Assembly: GCA_003993805.1 (NCBI GenBank)
Contig: RSEF01000014.1
Location: 4,103,543-4,167,542 of the forward strand
DNA length: 64,000 nucleotides
Reading direction: 5' to 3'
Source of the DNA: Himantopus leucocephalus
Lineage: Eukaryota > Chordata > Aves > Charadriiformes > Recurvirostridae
Below, piece by piece: positions 25,605-40,261 of this stretch (its first letter is position 1; each line of letters opens with the position of its first letter). Made by a program: the position numbers and the translations under genes. Under the pieces are notes generated by a model, which made no database searches, had not been told where the DNA came from, and was given only the letters and a program-made list of their open reading frames with translations.

Positions 25605-28600
25605 GTAAGTACACTCTTACCGTCTAGGATTTATTTTGAAGCTGCGCAATAAAATTGTGTGCTCTGGCACACAGCTTGCTCCAGCCGTGTGCTGTGGTTC
25701 TGTCTCCTTTCTTCTTGAAATAGATTTTGCGGGATTGGGCTCGTTACTTTGCTTTTGTTGTGTTAAGTCATTTGTACATAATTTTATAATTGGCATGTTT
25801 TACATCCTAGCTTATTTGTCCATTCCAAGCAGGAAAACAGGGTATCAAAACGGAGGGAATGACATTGCCTTCAGAACGCTAACCACACCTGGAGGTGCGC
25901 AGTCTCTGGCAGAGCAGGCCACCGTGCTGGAATGCACCCGAGGGTTCAGATCAACCATAAGGAAAATATTTTCTTTAATCAGTTAGCTTAGCTCATGTGT
26001 TGGGTTTTTTTTTTCCCCCCCAAATTGAGATACAGCCTGAGGCAGAGAGTTTCATCTTAGAAACCTTAATTTGCTTTCAAAATTAGGTCCAAATATACGA
26101 ACAATGGAGCATATTAATAAAGCAAGGATTATTATAAGTGTAAAGAGATCTGTTAGACCACAGAATGTTTACGGGAGTACGTGGTGGTTTCATCAGCAAG
26201 TCTTTGAAAAGAAGCTTCTTTCTGAACCTGCCCTCCAAGTCATAATCTATTCACCTCTTATCGTTTTTATCCCATATGAAACTCACCTTTTTGCAGTTTT
26301 GCTACAAGTTCCTCATTTGACTGAATTTTCTACAGACACCTGATGCATGCACAGCTGCCGGATAGGACAGGCTCGCTCATTAGCAGCATTGCGCTTCAGA
26401 TGCCCAGATGAGTTTTGTTTGGCATATTTAAAGAAGAAAGTGATTTATTTTAAATCTGGGCAGGAGGCATACAGTTATTTTAGTGAGTGTTATTTTTTTT
26501 AGCAGTCTGTTTGTGTCAGGAGACCATCTAATTGGTATTGTTGGGAATTGAGAAACCTCACATGCTGCCTCTGCCTCTGGAAGCTGCTCCTCAGGAAATC
26601 CGCCTGACTCACTGTTCCTATCAGACATCCCTCTCAACAGCAAACATTGCCACATCCACAGCGCCAGAAAAGAAAAGAGCAATATTTATAGAGCGGTGCT
26701 AAAATTTAGTTTTAAAATAATTGGTTAGGGCCCGATACCGAGCTTAATGAGTTCACTGGCTTTGAGTCAGACCCGCAAACACAGGCAAATGCTCATATTG
26801 AAGTTACAGATGAATCCTCTTTAAAAATAATTTGTCCTCACTCAAAACCTTTAGGAAAGCTTTCTTCAGCCTTTGGCTCAGGGGTAGTGGGGGACCGAAT
26901 AACATCAGAAAGCAGTCTGCAAAACCCTTGCAATTAATGGCAAAAATGATAATCTTCCGTATGCACATAGCGCTCTTACAAAGCAGAGACAAAATGGGGA
27001 AAATAAGCGTGCAGGGCGCAGCCAGCTTGGGGGCTCGTGGAAAGGAAGAAGTGGCCTGTGGATTTTCTGTAACTGGTGGATGCCCAGTTGGCCGTGGCTC
27101 TGCAGATGACGAGAAGGACTTGTTCAGAGCCCCAGTTGCTGTGTTCTCTGTTGGGTGAGATGGCATCTTAGTTCCCTTCCCAGGTGTATCCTGGCATCCC
27201 CTCGGGAACACATTCACTGCATCGTGTCACTGCTACGTCAGAGCTTCTCCTTGGGTTTTGATGGAAAGTTGAAACTCTTTCATCTTGACCACAAATAGCC
27301 CAGGAAGAGACAAGTGTCCGGATCGTTTTTCGTTGATGGTTTCTTGAGTTCATGAAAGTCTTATGCAGAATAATCTTATATTTCCCAGAACATTTCAAGG
27401 GCTTTTGAGGTTTCTGAGATAGCATTTGGGGTAAAAGCTGCAAAACTACCACAGTGACTAAATGGCCTCGGTGCCACTGCAATGCCGTTACACGTGGGCT
27501 CTTAAGCTGTGTAGGTGGTTTTGCAAATTCTACCCCAGACCCCTGATTTGAGAAGCTACACAAGCAGCGGTGGGCCTTTAAACATGTGAGCAATTCTGTT
27601 GACTTCAGTGGGACTCACTGTTTTGCTAAATGAAGAGCATAGTAGTGCACAGCTTTGTTTTATGCTGTTAGAGTTGGAGGCAGAAGTTTTCTTTGTATTC
27701 TGAGTAGTTTGCAGTCCCCCAGTCACTAGGTGTGATATAGGATATAAATTTTTTTTATAATTTTTTATATAGGATATAAATTTGTCTGTGAGACTTGCAA
27801 CAGCAGATTTTCTAAGCGATGAATGAAATAACTGGGTTTCTTTGAGAAGATCGCAACTTCACCTTGACAAACATTCTCAATCCCTACTCCCCTAATTGCC
27901 AAAATCAGCCTCTCTCTGCTAGGACGGATCAAAACGGGCAGATCCACAATAACACCGTCCTCACACTTCTCAGGCACAAGTATGGATGGTTTTCTGACAT
28001 GAGCTGCAGGACAAACACATCCTAACAAGTATTAAGAGATGTCCTTTGGACTGAGGTTATTCCGGGGGCAGCCAAAGCTCCTGACCCCTCAAAGTCTTGC
28101 AAAACTCTTCCATGACCCATTCCCCCTGCAGCATCCCCCTTCCTTCGCCCTGCCGCACCTCACCCCTGCTCTCCCCATCTCGGCTGGGTGCTCTCTCCTT
28201 CCTAAGCCTTTCCTGCGTCTTCAGCCAGAACACACGCTGAATTCCTTTGCAAGATGCTGTGGAAAGCAGAAGCGTTCGCTCACCCAGGATTGAGTTGCGG
28301 CTACACCCTGGCAGGTACAGAAGTTGCCTACGGTGACCGCCTTTGCTGGGAAGCCGCGGGGAGGCGAACCTGTCCCCCCCAGCGCAGAGCCTGTGCCGGC
28401 GCAGTCAGCGCAGGGTAACTTGCTCCGGCGTACGGCAGCAGCTCCCAGACCCCACGGCTGTGCGCTGTCACACCGTCCGTACTGCTCCCCACAAAAGAGT
28501 TCTTCCACTTTCTGGGCAGCGGTGCTAAACCCCTCGTTGTCTGAAGAAACTCCAGACCGCTAGTACGCGAGCTGCCGTTCATTTAAGCCTTGCCAGCTAC

Positions 28601-31600
28601 GTTTTTTGGCATGCTTCCACCCTTCTCCAAGAAAAAAAGCGACTTGGAGAGTAGACAATTGACCCCGAGACTTAAAGCCTCAAGCTGTTTTCTGCCTAGT
28701 TCAGCTGGTGTTGGCGTACGCATGGCGGCTGCTACCCCCCGGCCAGGCTGGCTGCCTCCCCCGTTCCCTGGTCGGCGCAGGAGTCGCCGGTGTTCCAGGG
28801 CTGCTGGATTCAGGGGGCAATTTACTCCGACAACATCATGACTGACGAGCACCCGGGTTTTCCGTACACAGGCAAAGATGCACATAAAGGAGGGTACAAG
28901 TGCCATCACAAAATTCCCACCCCCTGGAAGAAAGCCGTGGCAAAACTGGAAGATAAAATAATCTATTGACCAAGCAACCAAAACCAAACGGAAACCACCG
29001 ACAAAGCCAGAATAACAAAATCAGCATGTGGTGTTTTGAGTTAAAAAAAAGCGTCATTTAAAAGTAATTTACTCTTAGAGTTTCGGCATAGGGACCCCAA
29101 AGAGTAAGTAAGAGCATTCTAATATTTTCCCTTACAAATAATCTGAGTCATATTAGAACTACAATAAAACATTTTTAAATATAATCATGCTTTATCCTCA
29201 AGGCTTACACTTTCTTAGGGTATAAACAAGCCTTGTTAGCGTGGAATAAGGTATCTGTACATTGCCTTCTTGGGATTACCATGGACGGCCAGAGAAGACT
29301 CAACACCGTGCCGCTGGCAAGCGCGCTCAACGCGGGCTGTGGGCCAAGGGAGAAGGGCACAAGTTTCCATATGGAAAAGCAAGGTTTTGAGAAATCGGGA
29401 AGAGGTTGGTCTCAGAGCCCCTGGGGTTTTCCTCTCGTACGCTGCACACTACAAAGCAGGCATACTTTGACCAAAGCTGGCGTTGGATGGGAAAGGACAC
29501 TGCAGCGTTACCAGTCACAGTCTTCCCCCGTCGCACTCCAGGGCTGAGGAGGATTGTTAACTCGCGACCCGGCGCTGCAGATGGACGAAGTTTACACTGC
29601 GTAGAGGATGGCATGAGGTTTGAAGTCTCACAGGTCAGTTGTCTACCGGAAGCTTTTCTGCTCAGACAAATGTGAACGGATGCCAAGAAGCAGCTGGCAG
29701 AGCTTAAATTATAGTTTCCAGTAAAGATGTTGAAAGTACCTGCTAAAGTATGTGTCTTGCAAAAATCTCTAATCCATATTTCTAAATATAAAAATGACTT
29801 CCTGTTTATTATTTTAATCTTATAACCTCACATTTTTTACTTTAAAAAGCACCGTCAACTGCCCTTTTAAAACAGATGTATTTTTTTTTTAGACTTAACA
29901 ACTTCCTATTCTATTTAATGTCACAGCAACTTTCTCTACAGTCATTCTCAGGTTTTCTTCTTGTAAAACAACAGCAGCCGAACTATAGTATGGTGAAAAT
30001 CAAAATGAAAACTTTTCGGTATTTTTTTTTAAATAGGTTCTGTATTTACTGTATAAATCTATATGTTGAGCTATACATGACTATTGTGGACAATAGATAA
30101 GATTATCCTTGGATTGTAAGTCAAGTCTTCTTGAAGCCCTTGGTCATATATACGAACTGTCTAGTTTGTACATACAAGGATGAAAATTACATGGTGGTTT
30201 ACGTGAGAATACTGCTGGATTTTAAAACTGGTTGTATTTTATGGTTAGATTCCATAGATTGCTTCTGGTTTGAACTCTTCCATCATTAATGATCTTTCTA
30301 ATTTCAGAAGGATGCTTTTTGAAATTTGAAACAGAACATTTTAAAGTTTGGAGTTTTTCAGCTTGAATTTTTACGGATTCTCAAGGCAGTCTCCAAGTTC
30401 GTATATTTATATTTAAGAAAAGCGAATTCATGCTACAAATAAAGCACTGGCTTTATTGGAGAAAACTACCCACATATAAATACTCTTCATGTCTAAGGCT
30501 TGCTTATTTTTCCAAGAATAAATAAACCTCATCTTCATTTTTGGGTAACAAATATTGAGGCTTGACAAGACACAAAGCACAAATTATTACAAACAGATCT
30601 GAGGGAGGGGATTTAAGATCTGAAAGTTGCAATGTCTGGAACAAATTAGATTGCCCACATAGATCACAAAGCGGCAGTGAAAAAAAGTGCTAAAAGTTAA
30701 CTTGAAATCAGCAATACAAAATCAGAGTAAAGGCAGATTCCCTCCAGTGAAGCTCAGAGATAGATGTTCGTATCCTGCCCTCAGAGTAAAATGTCTATTT
30801 CCGTGCTCGCGGTAAGGTCACTTTCTGCTCCTCTAGACAACACGAAGGTGAGTGAGGCCAAGATGGGTTCCTCGCGCACGGCGCATTGTGTGACTCACTG
30901 CCTTTTCTCTCGCAGTTAGCGCCTGCGTGTATCGCAGGCCGTGAGAAAAGGAACTGCTGATGTTCACAGGAGATTTTTCCCATTTGCTTCCTAAAAAAAA
31001 TAACGAAATGAACCAAGTTTTGTGATTTTCAAGCCCGCAAAAATTGCAGTGCCCATACTACATGATGGAAAACAATAGAAATCTAAAGTACTTTTGGTCT
31101 GTGGAAAGTAGGTGGTCCCGATGGCTTGGTCATATTTGGGCTTCTGCAGTTCTATGTTCCTATTAGCAGCTCAAGTAACAATTAGGAATAATTCACTCGC
31201 GTACTTGCCACTTTCGTGAGAGTTCACAAATGCCTAAAGCTGCCTGAGCCAAAACCTCAGCCCAGCATTTTTTAGGATAAAGAAGAACATCTGAGCTGCT
31301 GCCATATAACGTTGGCTTTCATCAGCTGTTCTGAGCCTAAAATAGTTTTACTTCCTACACCTTACAAACAGAGCTACTTTCCTTTCTACTTCTTTTTTTA
31401 AAATCTATTTTAAAGGGATTCATGGTGGAGCTGAACTCTCTGTTAAAGGGCAGAATGGCTTTGTAATGTGCCGTCGTGGCACCTTAACTTCCTCCTGAAG
31501 ACAGAAGTTGATGATTGACTCAGCCCTTTGCAGAGAATGAAGTGCAGTGGTTTTCCTCCCGGAAAACAACAGTTACTCTCAAGCTGTTTTCTCTTTTGGA

Positions 31601-34269
31601 GACTGATGTTGGAAATGGCATTTTTATTGGGGGGGGTGAATGCTGGGCCCAAAGGTGGTCAGATCGGTGATTTGGTTCCACCTCAGAGTACTTTAAACCT
31701 GACACCCTGAGGGTGGAGGAATGGCCTTTGGCGTGAGCTGTTTCCAGGGGAGATGTCAAACGTGGTTTTGGGGGTCTTGTCAAGTACCACAGCAAAATTA
31801 AAGAAGTCTTAGAGCAGTTTAGTAGAAGCCTCTCTTTATAACAACCGTGCAACAGTAAATGCCCGTCCTTCACTTGCGCTACCTTGAGCGTAATTCCCCT
31901 CTCTGGGCTGCAGTCATATCATACTGCTTTAACAAGAACTGTCATCGTACTGCTTACAAAAGTATGTGTTGGAATGAGTTTATTTCCCGCTCAAGGGTCT
32001 GAACTCAGACCCTTCCGCAATAACAAACCTGTGCTTTTCACCAAAAGAGCTTATAGAAACACCTGGATTTTTGGTGTGCTGAAAAAGAGTCAAGGATGCA
32101 ATGTCAGTTGACATTCAGGATGTGGTCCAAAACTCTTTGGAATGGTTAGATTTTTCCCATCGTCCCTGAGAGCTTTACTGAGGAGATGGATTACTGTGCT
32201 GTCGCAAACCCTGGGTCCAGCGGGCGAAATCCCCACAGAAGGGGGGGATCCCTGCGTTCAAATACGCATCTGGACAATTTTGCAATGGATTAATTGAGTT
32301 CAAAAATTTTCAGGCATTCTTATTATGTTACAGGGCTTTCAGAATCCTAATTTTATTCATCCATTTCTCCTCCTTGTCTCACAAAAAAAGATCCAGGAGC
32401 CGCAGTGTTACCCGCTAGTTTCAGCAGGAGAGTGCTTGGGTTTGCCTGGCTTTTTTAAAACTTCTTTTTTTGCTTTCATTTTTTTCATCATGGGGAGAAT
32501 CAAAAGCAGATTCAATGTTCTGTGAGATTTTCTTTCTGCGGTGAGTGTCAAAGTTTGAGAGGCGGTGTTATTCTCTTGTGTGATATTCTCCTTTGTGAGA
32601 TTCATCCCGTCGTGGCAGCGCACTGAAGCTGTAGCTTCTGTGGCTTGAGGTCTTTCTTGGCAGTCTGCTACCGCCTGCCTCTTCGGCATTATTTTTGCCC
32701 TTTATTTCAGCCCCTCGATCCTCAGGTGCTCCAGGAACACCCAGAGCCCCGACATTGCCGGGCGCTCCGCAGTGATGCCGGCGCTGCTCCCTGTCAGCTG
32801 GTACCCAAGAGGTCTCTCGACCAGCTGAAGGGCTCCGTGGCCGCATCCGTCTCCCACGGAACCAGCCTTCCACTGGCCTCGGGAGGAGCTGGATCAGATC
32901 TTAGGTGAATATCGGGAAGATAAATTGGGATTGATTCCAGCTGTAGTTTACAATATGCCTTTTCATCATAAAATGAAGACAGAAGTAAAATTACTACCGA
33001 CAGTTTGTTGACTTTTGCCCCCAGTTCATTTATTTTGGTCACCATCTTCTCTCCTGCCCAGCTTGAACCCAGCTCTGATTCATACATACTTTAAAAACCG
33101 CTTGTCTGTTACTCACTAATTGGTAATAGGTTATGGTCTTTTCCTTTGCCGTAGATTCCAGCTTAAGATGAGAATACCTGCGTATTCTCTCCATGTTATT
33201 TCTCTTCACAGTGCTTCCAAACAAGTGAAATGCGTTCTGGTTGGTTGCTGGTGGTGCTGCTCTGTAGCAGAGTGGGACATATTCTGCAGCGGGTAAACGC
33301 GCACAGCCTTCCCTTCCCTCTGAACTCACAGACACGGTAACAGGATGAAAAAGGGTTATTGTGTAGGTTTATAGCAGCGAGCCTACAAGCGAGCTGCAGA
33401 ATACGCAACCCACAGACGTCTCTGAATGCAGCGCTGCGCCTCGGGAGCGGGGCTGTCCCCGTGGAGCGAGGAGATGCCGCCCAGCGGAGAGTCCCCCTTT
33501 CTCCAGCACAGGCTTTGCATCGCACTTATGGGCGGGAATTCTTCTCAAATTAGATGTCATCCAGGAAAAATGCCGTGGTAGCGAGTGGTATTGATCCATA
33601 CTGTGTTCCGAGAGGATATGTCACCTAAATACGATGTGGGTCAAACATTGCTTCTGTAGAGCTGATGTTAAAGACGAAGGATAATTCTGCGTGTGGCTTC
33701 CCAAATCCAAAGCCCTTAGTAGTCTTCTCTAAGGGAGAAACAGATCTCAATAGTTGTATTTAAATGGTTGTTGGAGGCAATAGACTTAGAGAGGAAAAAA
33801 AATGTTCCTTTTCAAGAGATGTTTCCCTGTTTTGACTGTTTTTCGTTTCATGGCCATGGTGCTTTTCAGCAAACCTCACTGCACGTATCAACAAATCTCC
33901 TTCCTTTCAAGTTTGACAGCATTAATAAAAAGCCAAAGTTGTGACAGTTCTGCTCGTTGACTGTCTGAGCCTTGAACGCAAGAGGGAAAACACGATGCCA
34001 GTTAACCACAGGAGCTGAAAACTCAGAGAGTAAATACGGTCATTGTACCGAAGCAAGATGACTTGGAATTCTGTCCGCAGAGCGGGTTGTTGCCCTCGCT
34101 GGGGACCGACTGTGGGAACTGGTGGGCTCTTGGTTCCCTTCTGTGTCCCCAGCATTGACCATTGGAAAGGAAATTAGTAATAGCTTTTTAGGTAACTGGC
34201 GGTAGGAGGAAAACTCCAATTAAGTCCTCAAACTGGTTTTGCTTCTTGTTTTTTCTTGTGCTGTGGTAG
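25605..34269 (+). other. PRKAR1B intron, about 8.7 kb
   Basis: Phase-0 GT-AG intron. It holds no recognisable element apart from a CpG-richer patch at about 28320-28840, a 16-bp direct repeat (TATAGGATATAAATTT, 27736 and 27768 onward) in an AT-rich spot, and homopolymer T/C runs near 26006-26020. No extra exon or nested gene could be supported on either strand. Confidence 0.75.
28320..28840. promoter_or_regulatory. CpG-rich patch in intron
   Basis: CpG dinucleotides occur at several per 60 bases across this stretch, well above the flanking intron, with CCGCGG, GCCGGCGC and TCGGCGC clusters. It is weaker than the island at 46.4-47.1 kb. Several overlapping open frames result from the GC content and give no recognisable protein. 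Whether it is unmethylated or active cannot be told from the sequence. Confidence 0.35.
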
Positions 34270-34428
34270 GTTTATGTCAACGGGGAGTGGGTCACCAGCA
34301 TCGGGGAAGGCGGCAGCTTCGGGGAACTGGCGTTGATCTACGGAACACCCCGGGCCGCCACCGTCAAGGCCAAGACAGATCTCAAGCTCTGGGGCATCGA
34401 CAGAGACAGCTACAGACGCATTTTAATG
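34270..34428 (+). CDS. PRKAR1B: PRKAR1B internal coding exon (CNB-A phosphate-binding cassette)
   Basis: A 159-bp exon, exactly 53 codons, phase 0 at both ends, with acceptor GCTGTGGTAG and donor GTAAGT. It encodes about residues 184-236, beginning [15 protein letters not shown]. The phosphate-binding cassette is intact: [19 protein letters not shown] holds the Glu (about residue 202) that binds the cAMP ribose and the Arg (about 211) that binds the cyclic phosphate. The end, [18 protein letters not shown], forms the helices behind the cassette. NGEWVT and TDLKLW match RI-beta, whereas RI-alpha has NNEWAT and TNVKLW as I recall. Since the exon is a multiple of three, skipping would keep the frame but remove the first cAMP site. 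Confidence 0.98.
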
Positions 34429-37400
34429 GTAAGTTTATGGAGAAGGGCTTGTTTATGGAGCCGATAATTTCCCTTTCTGTTGTAGTACCAGCACTTCTGT
34501 CCTGTGTTCAGCATACACTGATGATAGAGGGCTGCGCGGTCGGTGCTTCTACATAAAAGAGAGGACGTGGCAATAACATTGAGTAACTAAATCAAGTGAA
34601 GTGAGGGAAAAGGCGACAAGATGCAGCAGAAAGATGCTGAGTCAGAAATGCAATTAAATCACGTTATTCATGACTAGTACACACAAATGGAAACCTCAGG
34701 AGACCTCCGTTACCCACCGGGGCGAGGCAAACCCTCTCCTTCTCATCGTGACTCTCAGAATGTCTTTCAGCGCTCCCTGTTGCCCCTGAAGTCTCTGTCT
34801 GAACTTGCATTATACTCTTCAAGGCAGGCGGTACAGGGCAAAGCCAGCTCCATAAAAAAAAAAAAAGCCTGGGTTGGACTCTGCCCCCCACCTTGGCTCC
34901 AGCAGAGAGCCGCTGGCGTGGTAGCGGCAGAGTCCCGGCTAATGACTCACTGCTCTGCTCCTTTCGAACTCCCCGCTCTCGGCAGCAAAGCTCAGCAAAC
35001 CCGCCGGGCGCCTGGGCTGTCTGCGGGCGTACGGGTTTGCTGCCGCTTCTCGAGGGGTGGGTTTATAACGGAAACTTTGACCAAGAATTAACTTTAGCAA
35101 CGTCATAACTTCCTTTTTATGAGTTTGTTTCTGATGTCCGTGTGCATATCTTTTCCTTGTCCATAAAATATTCCTTTCTTTTTGATAACTGACAGCCAGG
35201 TAACTCTATTTAAAGCTTCTTTCTCAATAGGGCTTGTCTCTAAAAGCTGCGTTGTTTCATTCTGATCTGAAGGAGATTACTCTCTGCTCTCAGCACAGTA
35301 AAGGAGTGTGCATTTTGAGATCATCTGCATTTCCAGGCGAGGTCACGGATAACAAAAATTAGGAAAAGAATTGAGTAGATTTTACACTGAAATGATTGGT
35401 TCTTAAGCAACAGAGCGTAAGAGTGATCTTTATACTGCGTGAGGGTTGGGATGTCTGTACGAAACGTTGCGGTTTTTCATGCTGTATTTCATGGACTGAG
35501 TTCTGTATCACATAAACGAACGTCACACTGACACCGAGGAGAGTACATCTGATGGGAATGTACTCTATCCCAAAATATACAGCCTGATCGCTCCAGGACA
35601 AAATAGAGGAGTGACGCTGGGAAGCGTACTGTCTCCTCTCTTGTGGATAAGCAGGATGAATAGTTTTGAACGCTTCCCGGTGCGGGGAAGCAGGCAGTGG
35701 CAACCGAGACCTTTCTGCAAGGTATTTCTAAAACTTAGAGCAGGAGAATTTGCTGACAGATGTAAGAGGCACACTCAGCTTGTGTCCCCCGTGTCCCACA
35801 CGGATGCAGCGGAGGGGTGTCTGGGTTGACTGGTGCCATGAACCTGCGTGCTGCAAGGAAGAATCCAAGGTAGAAAAGAGAAGGAATGTAGGAGGGAAAT
35901 CAATGTCAGGACAAGCCACGTATTCCTTGGCTTTTTATGCATAGCTTTTCACAGCTGCCTTGCTACTAAAGAATTGAAGGGACAGACTCACAGGCCTCGT
36001 AGCCTGGAGGTAATTTCGGTTTTTGCGTTGATGACAATAGTGGTACCTAACATCATCCAGCCCTGGGAGCTTTCCGGTTTGGTCGTGTGTCCGACACCAT
36101 CTGATCGCAGCCTTCAGAAGATGAATATTTGATGCAGAGACAGGATTTTACTAAAAGGGTTTAACGTCCCGGGTGGAAGGCTGTGTTTCTAGTGCTAGCT
36201 TCAGCCGTACATACAACTTCAATATTATGGATATACTTCTGTTTGATTCTAGTGTAGCGTAAGTGATTTTCAAATTAATTTACATATTCTCTGAACCAGT
36301 GACCGCTGTACCTGTCCCAGCCAGCTCAGCTTCTGCAGCTGATGAGACCTTTAACTTAACACAGAGGTTTTTTCTCTCCCTCTCTTTCTTCTTGCGATTT
36401 TTTATACAGTTGAGGCTATTAAAAATTGGTGGTCTGTTGGCATTACATTAGATACCCAGACAGTGTAATTGTAGTTTTCCCCATGCTTAGGTGGGAAATA
36501 CTTCAGGCAGCATGGTGAATTAATTGCTGCAGGTATAGAAAATACCCAGTTTAAAGTGCTGTCCATGGCGAACGCAATTTACCCATCCAGACTACATGAA
36601 TTCTCTCGTCTTTTCATTTAATTGTAGGTGCAGCGTGGATAATTTCTTTGCTGTAGGTGACATGAGACACCTGTCTCTGTGCATTCGTGTGAGGGCAGGT
36701 TACGGTGCCTCCCTGCACATCTCCTCAAGCCCAGGAATTAATTACATCACGTTTCAGTGGCTGCAGTTCCCACTTGAAGCTGACTCCACCGTTCCACGGC
36801 TGGGTTTGCTGTGCTCCGTATCACCGTGCAGCAGTAGCTGCCGTGCAAGTCCCAGAAACACGGTTTCCTGCCATTTAGCCTCTAACCTTATGTTTTTAGA
36901 AAGCTGCTGGATATTTTGGACGTAGAAATGCTTCTGCCTTTAAATAAGAGGTAGCGATGCTTAGGATATCTTTTGAAATATATCATTTAAGATGATTTTA
37001 AAACTGAGGGGGCATTTTTTGCTTTTCTATCTTCTATTTGCAAATACTTTTGTCCAGGGATCAATGACCTTTTTCTCCCAAAGATACGGGGGGTTCTGTA
37101 GTCAGATAAAGCCCCTCCATAACCTGAGATAGGTTTTTGTTTTGTCTGCATTCCTTCCTGGCCGTGACCACCTCATGTTTTCTCAGTGGTGTTGAAATTT
37201 TATTCAAGTTGTAAATATTTATTTGCAAGTCATTCCTTCAGAGCCGCACTTGCCAAAAAGATTTTATCCTGTCATGAGGCACTTGACGTCTACCTCATTT
37301 CTCCTCGCAGGCTCTGTTTTGGTTCTTTGCTTTGCATTTAGTAATTTCTGGTTTTTATTTCTGCTTAGTGCCATTTTTCCCACTTACGTGTCTCATTGAT

Positions 37401-38924
37401 CCGGACTGGTTTATGGTGTGAATAAAACGCGTCTCAGGAGGCTTGGGAGGTTGGATTTTCCTTTTTTTTTTTTTGGATGGACAAAGACTGATGCGAAAAG
37501 TTCCTGCGGGCTTTCAGTTACACTTGTCAGCCATTTATAATTTAGCCTGTCCCAAAAGAAGTCGGTTAAAACAGATATATTTCTTTACGTTTCATTGGCT
37601 CGGCTTAGGTATCCTGATGGCTTGAAGGTCACATTCAAGTTTGTTTTAGCAGCTGTGGGGATTGTAAATGTTGGGGTAGTTCTTTTTGTTGGGATTTAGT
37701 GAAATTGGTTGGCTTTCACTGCAGTCCTTGACAAAGTGTTATACCATGAAATTCATTGTACGAGATGGATTACAAAAAACCGCTTCAACGTGTTCCCCCC
37801 TCAGTACACTCACAAATTACCTGTCCATCCCTGTGTTCCATTTATTTCATAAAATCATCTGTGCTGAGTTGCATACTTTTCACTCTGTTGCAGGTTTTTT
37901 TATGCATACGTTCTCTGTGTGTGCGCACACACACATCTACGTATATATTCTATATTTATTTACTTACATTCTTCTGGGAGAAATGCAGAGGAATTTTTTT
38001 GCCGTAGGATTCTCATGTAATTCAGTTGCTGAAATGCTGCTGCTTTCTTCTTTGCAATTGGGATTCAAGAGCATCACGGAGTGGGGAACATCCCAGGGTA
38101 GTACAATATTTGTATTCTAAATATAGCAAATACCACAAATACCAGAGAAGCAAATGTCTGTATCCCAACATCAGATTGATCCCCCAGACAATTCAGTTCC
38201 CAGACTGAGGAAATTTGAAGTATTAATTTCTTGTAATTTCTTCTTGAAGAAGGCTTGATCCAGGATGATTTAACTATCCTCTAGTTCCCATGGTCCGAGA
38301 TACCTGACTCGGAGAGCGGCATCGCATGGGGTACAATACTTTGCCTATTTGGCAAACTTTGCTCCTAGAAAGTGACTTGCAATATTGGGATATAAGTCGT
38401 GGCGAATTAGTCTGTTCCTAACGTTATGCCTATTTTATTTATGCTATTTTGGCTGTTTTACCATCTTTTCACAGCTTTGAACCTGAGAACAAGTTCTTTA
38501 ACAAGTGCCTTTTTCTGCTCAGACACAATAAGTCAGCAGGACTTTGTGTTTCTGTAAAAGGTGCACGGTGGGCAAACCCCATCGTGAATCCGAAGCCTGC
38601 AATCCGAGCGGCGTCTGCGCAATGTAGCACCCGCGTCTTGCGGGCTGTTTTGTTTTCATGGCCAGTATGCACGGTGACTCTTTCTTTCATGCTCCTGTGA
38701 GAATGTACGCCCAAAGCATCATTCGATATCAGGTTTATTCATGGATTAAATGGGGCTGGAACAGTCCAGAAGGCCATTCCGGCACCTCCTGCCAGCATAA
38801 CTCTTTTATTTGAAACTTGAGCCGTGCCTTGCCTTTCGGTAGCCATTTGTTTGGCTTCTTACCGAAGGTGGGCATTTCGAGGAAGGACCCCATCAAGTCC
38901 AGCCAGCCCATCTGCGCACCCAAA

Positions 38925-39080
38925 AAAACGGAGCAAGAAAGAAGCCATGAAGAGTGCTGGAGGGAAGAGGCAGAGAGGCAAGCAGAGGGGAAGACAGACA
39001 GAGACCGGACTGGAGGAGCAGGAAGAAAAAATGGAAGAAAATGGGGAAAGTGAAGGAGGGGGAGTTGGAAGAGAGATGCA
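38925..39080. repeat. Purine-rich low-complexity stretch
   Basis: The + strand is dominated by A and G in runs such as GGAAGAAAAAATGGAAGAAA, and a second shorter purine run lies at about 39358-39410. It is simple low-complexity sequence. The charged open frames over it are compositional. Confidence 0.6.
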
Positions 39081-40261
39081 ACAGTCCTATTCAACAAGAC
39101 CTGTTATCCTCTCTGGGGCATTCCTTTTTCCTAGCCTGTGGATTGCTTATGCCGAGCCCAGGGCTTGCTACATTTTTAAGTGGTCCTAACACTGGCTTTG
39201 AGCTCTTTTCTGGGTGGATTGGGCAAATGCAAGTGATCGCCTTTCTCCTTGGGCCTGTTTCAGGGAGGAGCACTGCAGCTTAGAATATTAACGAGTCTTC
39301 CTAGTTAGTGGGAACCACTGTCTTTAAGAAGATGAGCTTGTGCGTGACAGCTCAGAATTGGGGAGAAAGTGAACAAAGGAAAGGAGGGAGAGGGAGAAGC
39401 AGCGACTATTGAAGTAAGATATTAATAGGTTAGAAAAAGCAGAATTAATAAAGACTTTTTAAAACACGCCATCAAGAACCCTGCCAGTGCAGAATTATTC
39501 ATGTACATTTACTATTGTTTTTATCTGGCTCAAGCAGTAAGATTTCTACTGCTTCCCTTGGGAAACTTTTCTGCAAGGGAATAATTCCTAAGTTGGGAAA
39601 ACTTTTTTGATATTCATCTTAAATTAGATTTTCTTAATTTTCTCCTATTACTTTGAGTTATGTCAAGTTATGCTGCACTAAATTGCCCTCTCTTTCTGTC
39701 ATGTATCTGTAGAAGATTATCACTGTCTACTTAAAACCCCTGCAGCAATGCGTGCCAGCTGTGAGCATGACGTATCCATGGTCCCAGCATTGAACTGACC
39801 TATACCGGCCGAATTTGGTTTGCTCCTTCCATACCAACTCTCCCCAAGTGTTTTAGCACTTCTTCAGGTTCTCTTTTTGTTTGGGAGCACTTCTCTGGAG
39901 AAGGGGTACCCAGGCAGAGCGTAGCACACCAGGCGCCATCACATCCGAGCTGTGGAGATGGAGCCTCTCCACTTCATTCCTGGGTGATGGCTTTGAGTAT
40001 ACAGACCGAAATAGCCTTGGCGGTGTTCCTGTTGCAGTGTGAGGTTGCAAACCAGGTCTCACCTACTGTCTGTAAATCTCTTTCAACTTTACAACTTTCC
40101 AGTCTTCTTCCGTTTGTCAAACATCTGTGCTTTGGATTTTTTTTTTCTTTGCATTTTTTAGCTGTATTTTCCAAACAGAAGCTCGTTCTGTTATTTCCTA
40201 CTCCCATTTCTACTGTCTCTAGGTCCTTTCTTGTTATTTTCCTGTCCTGGCAAGCTTTCAT

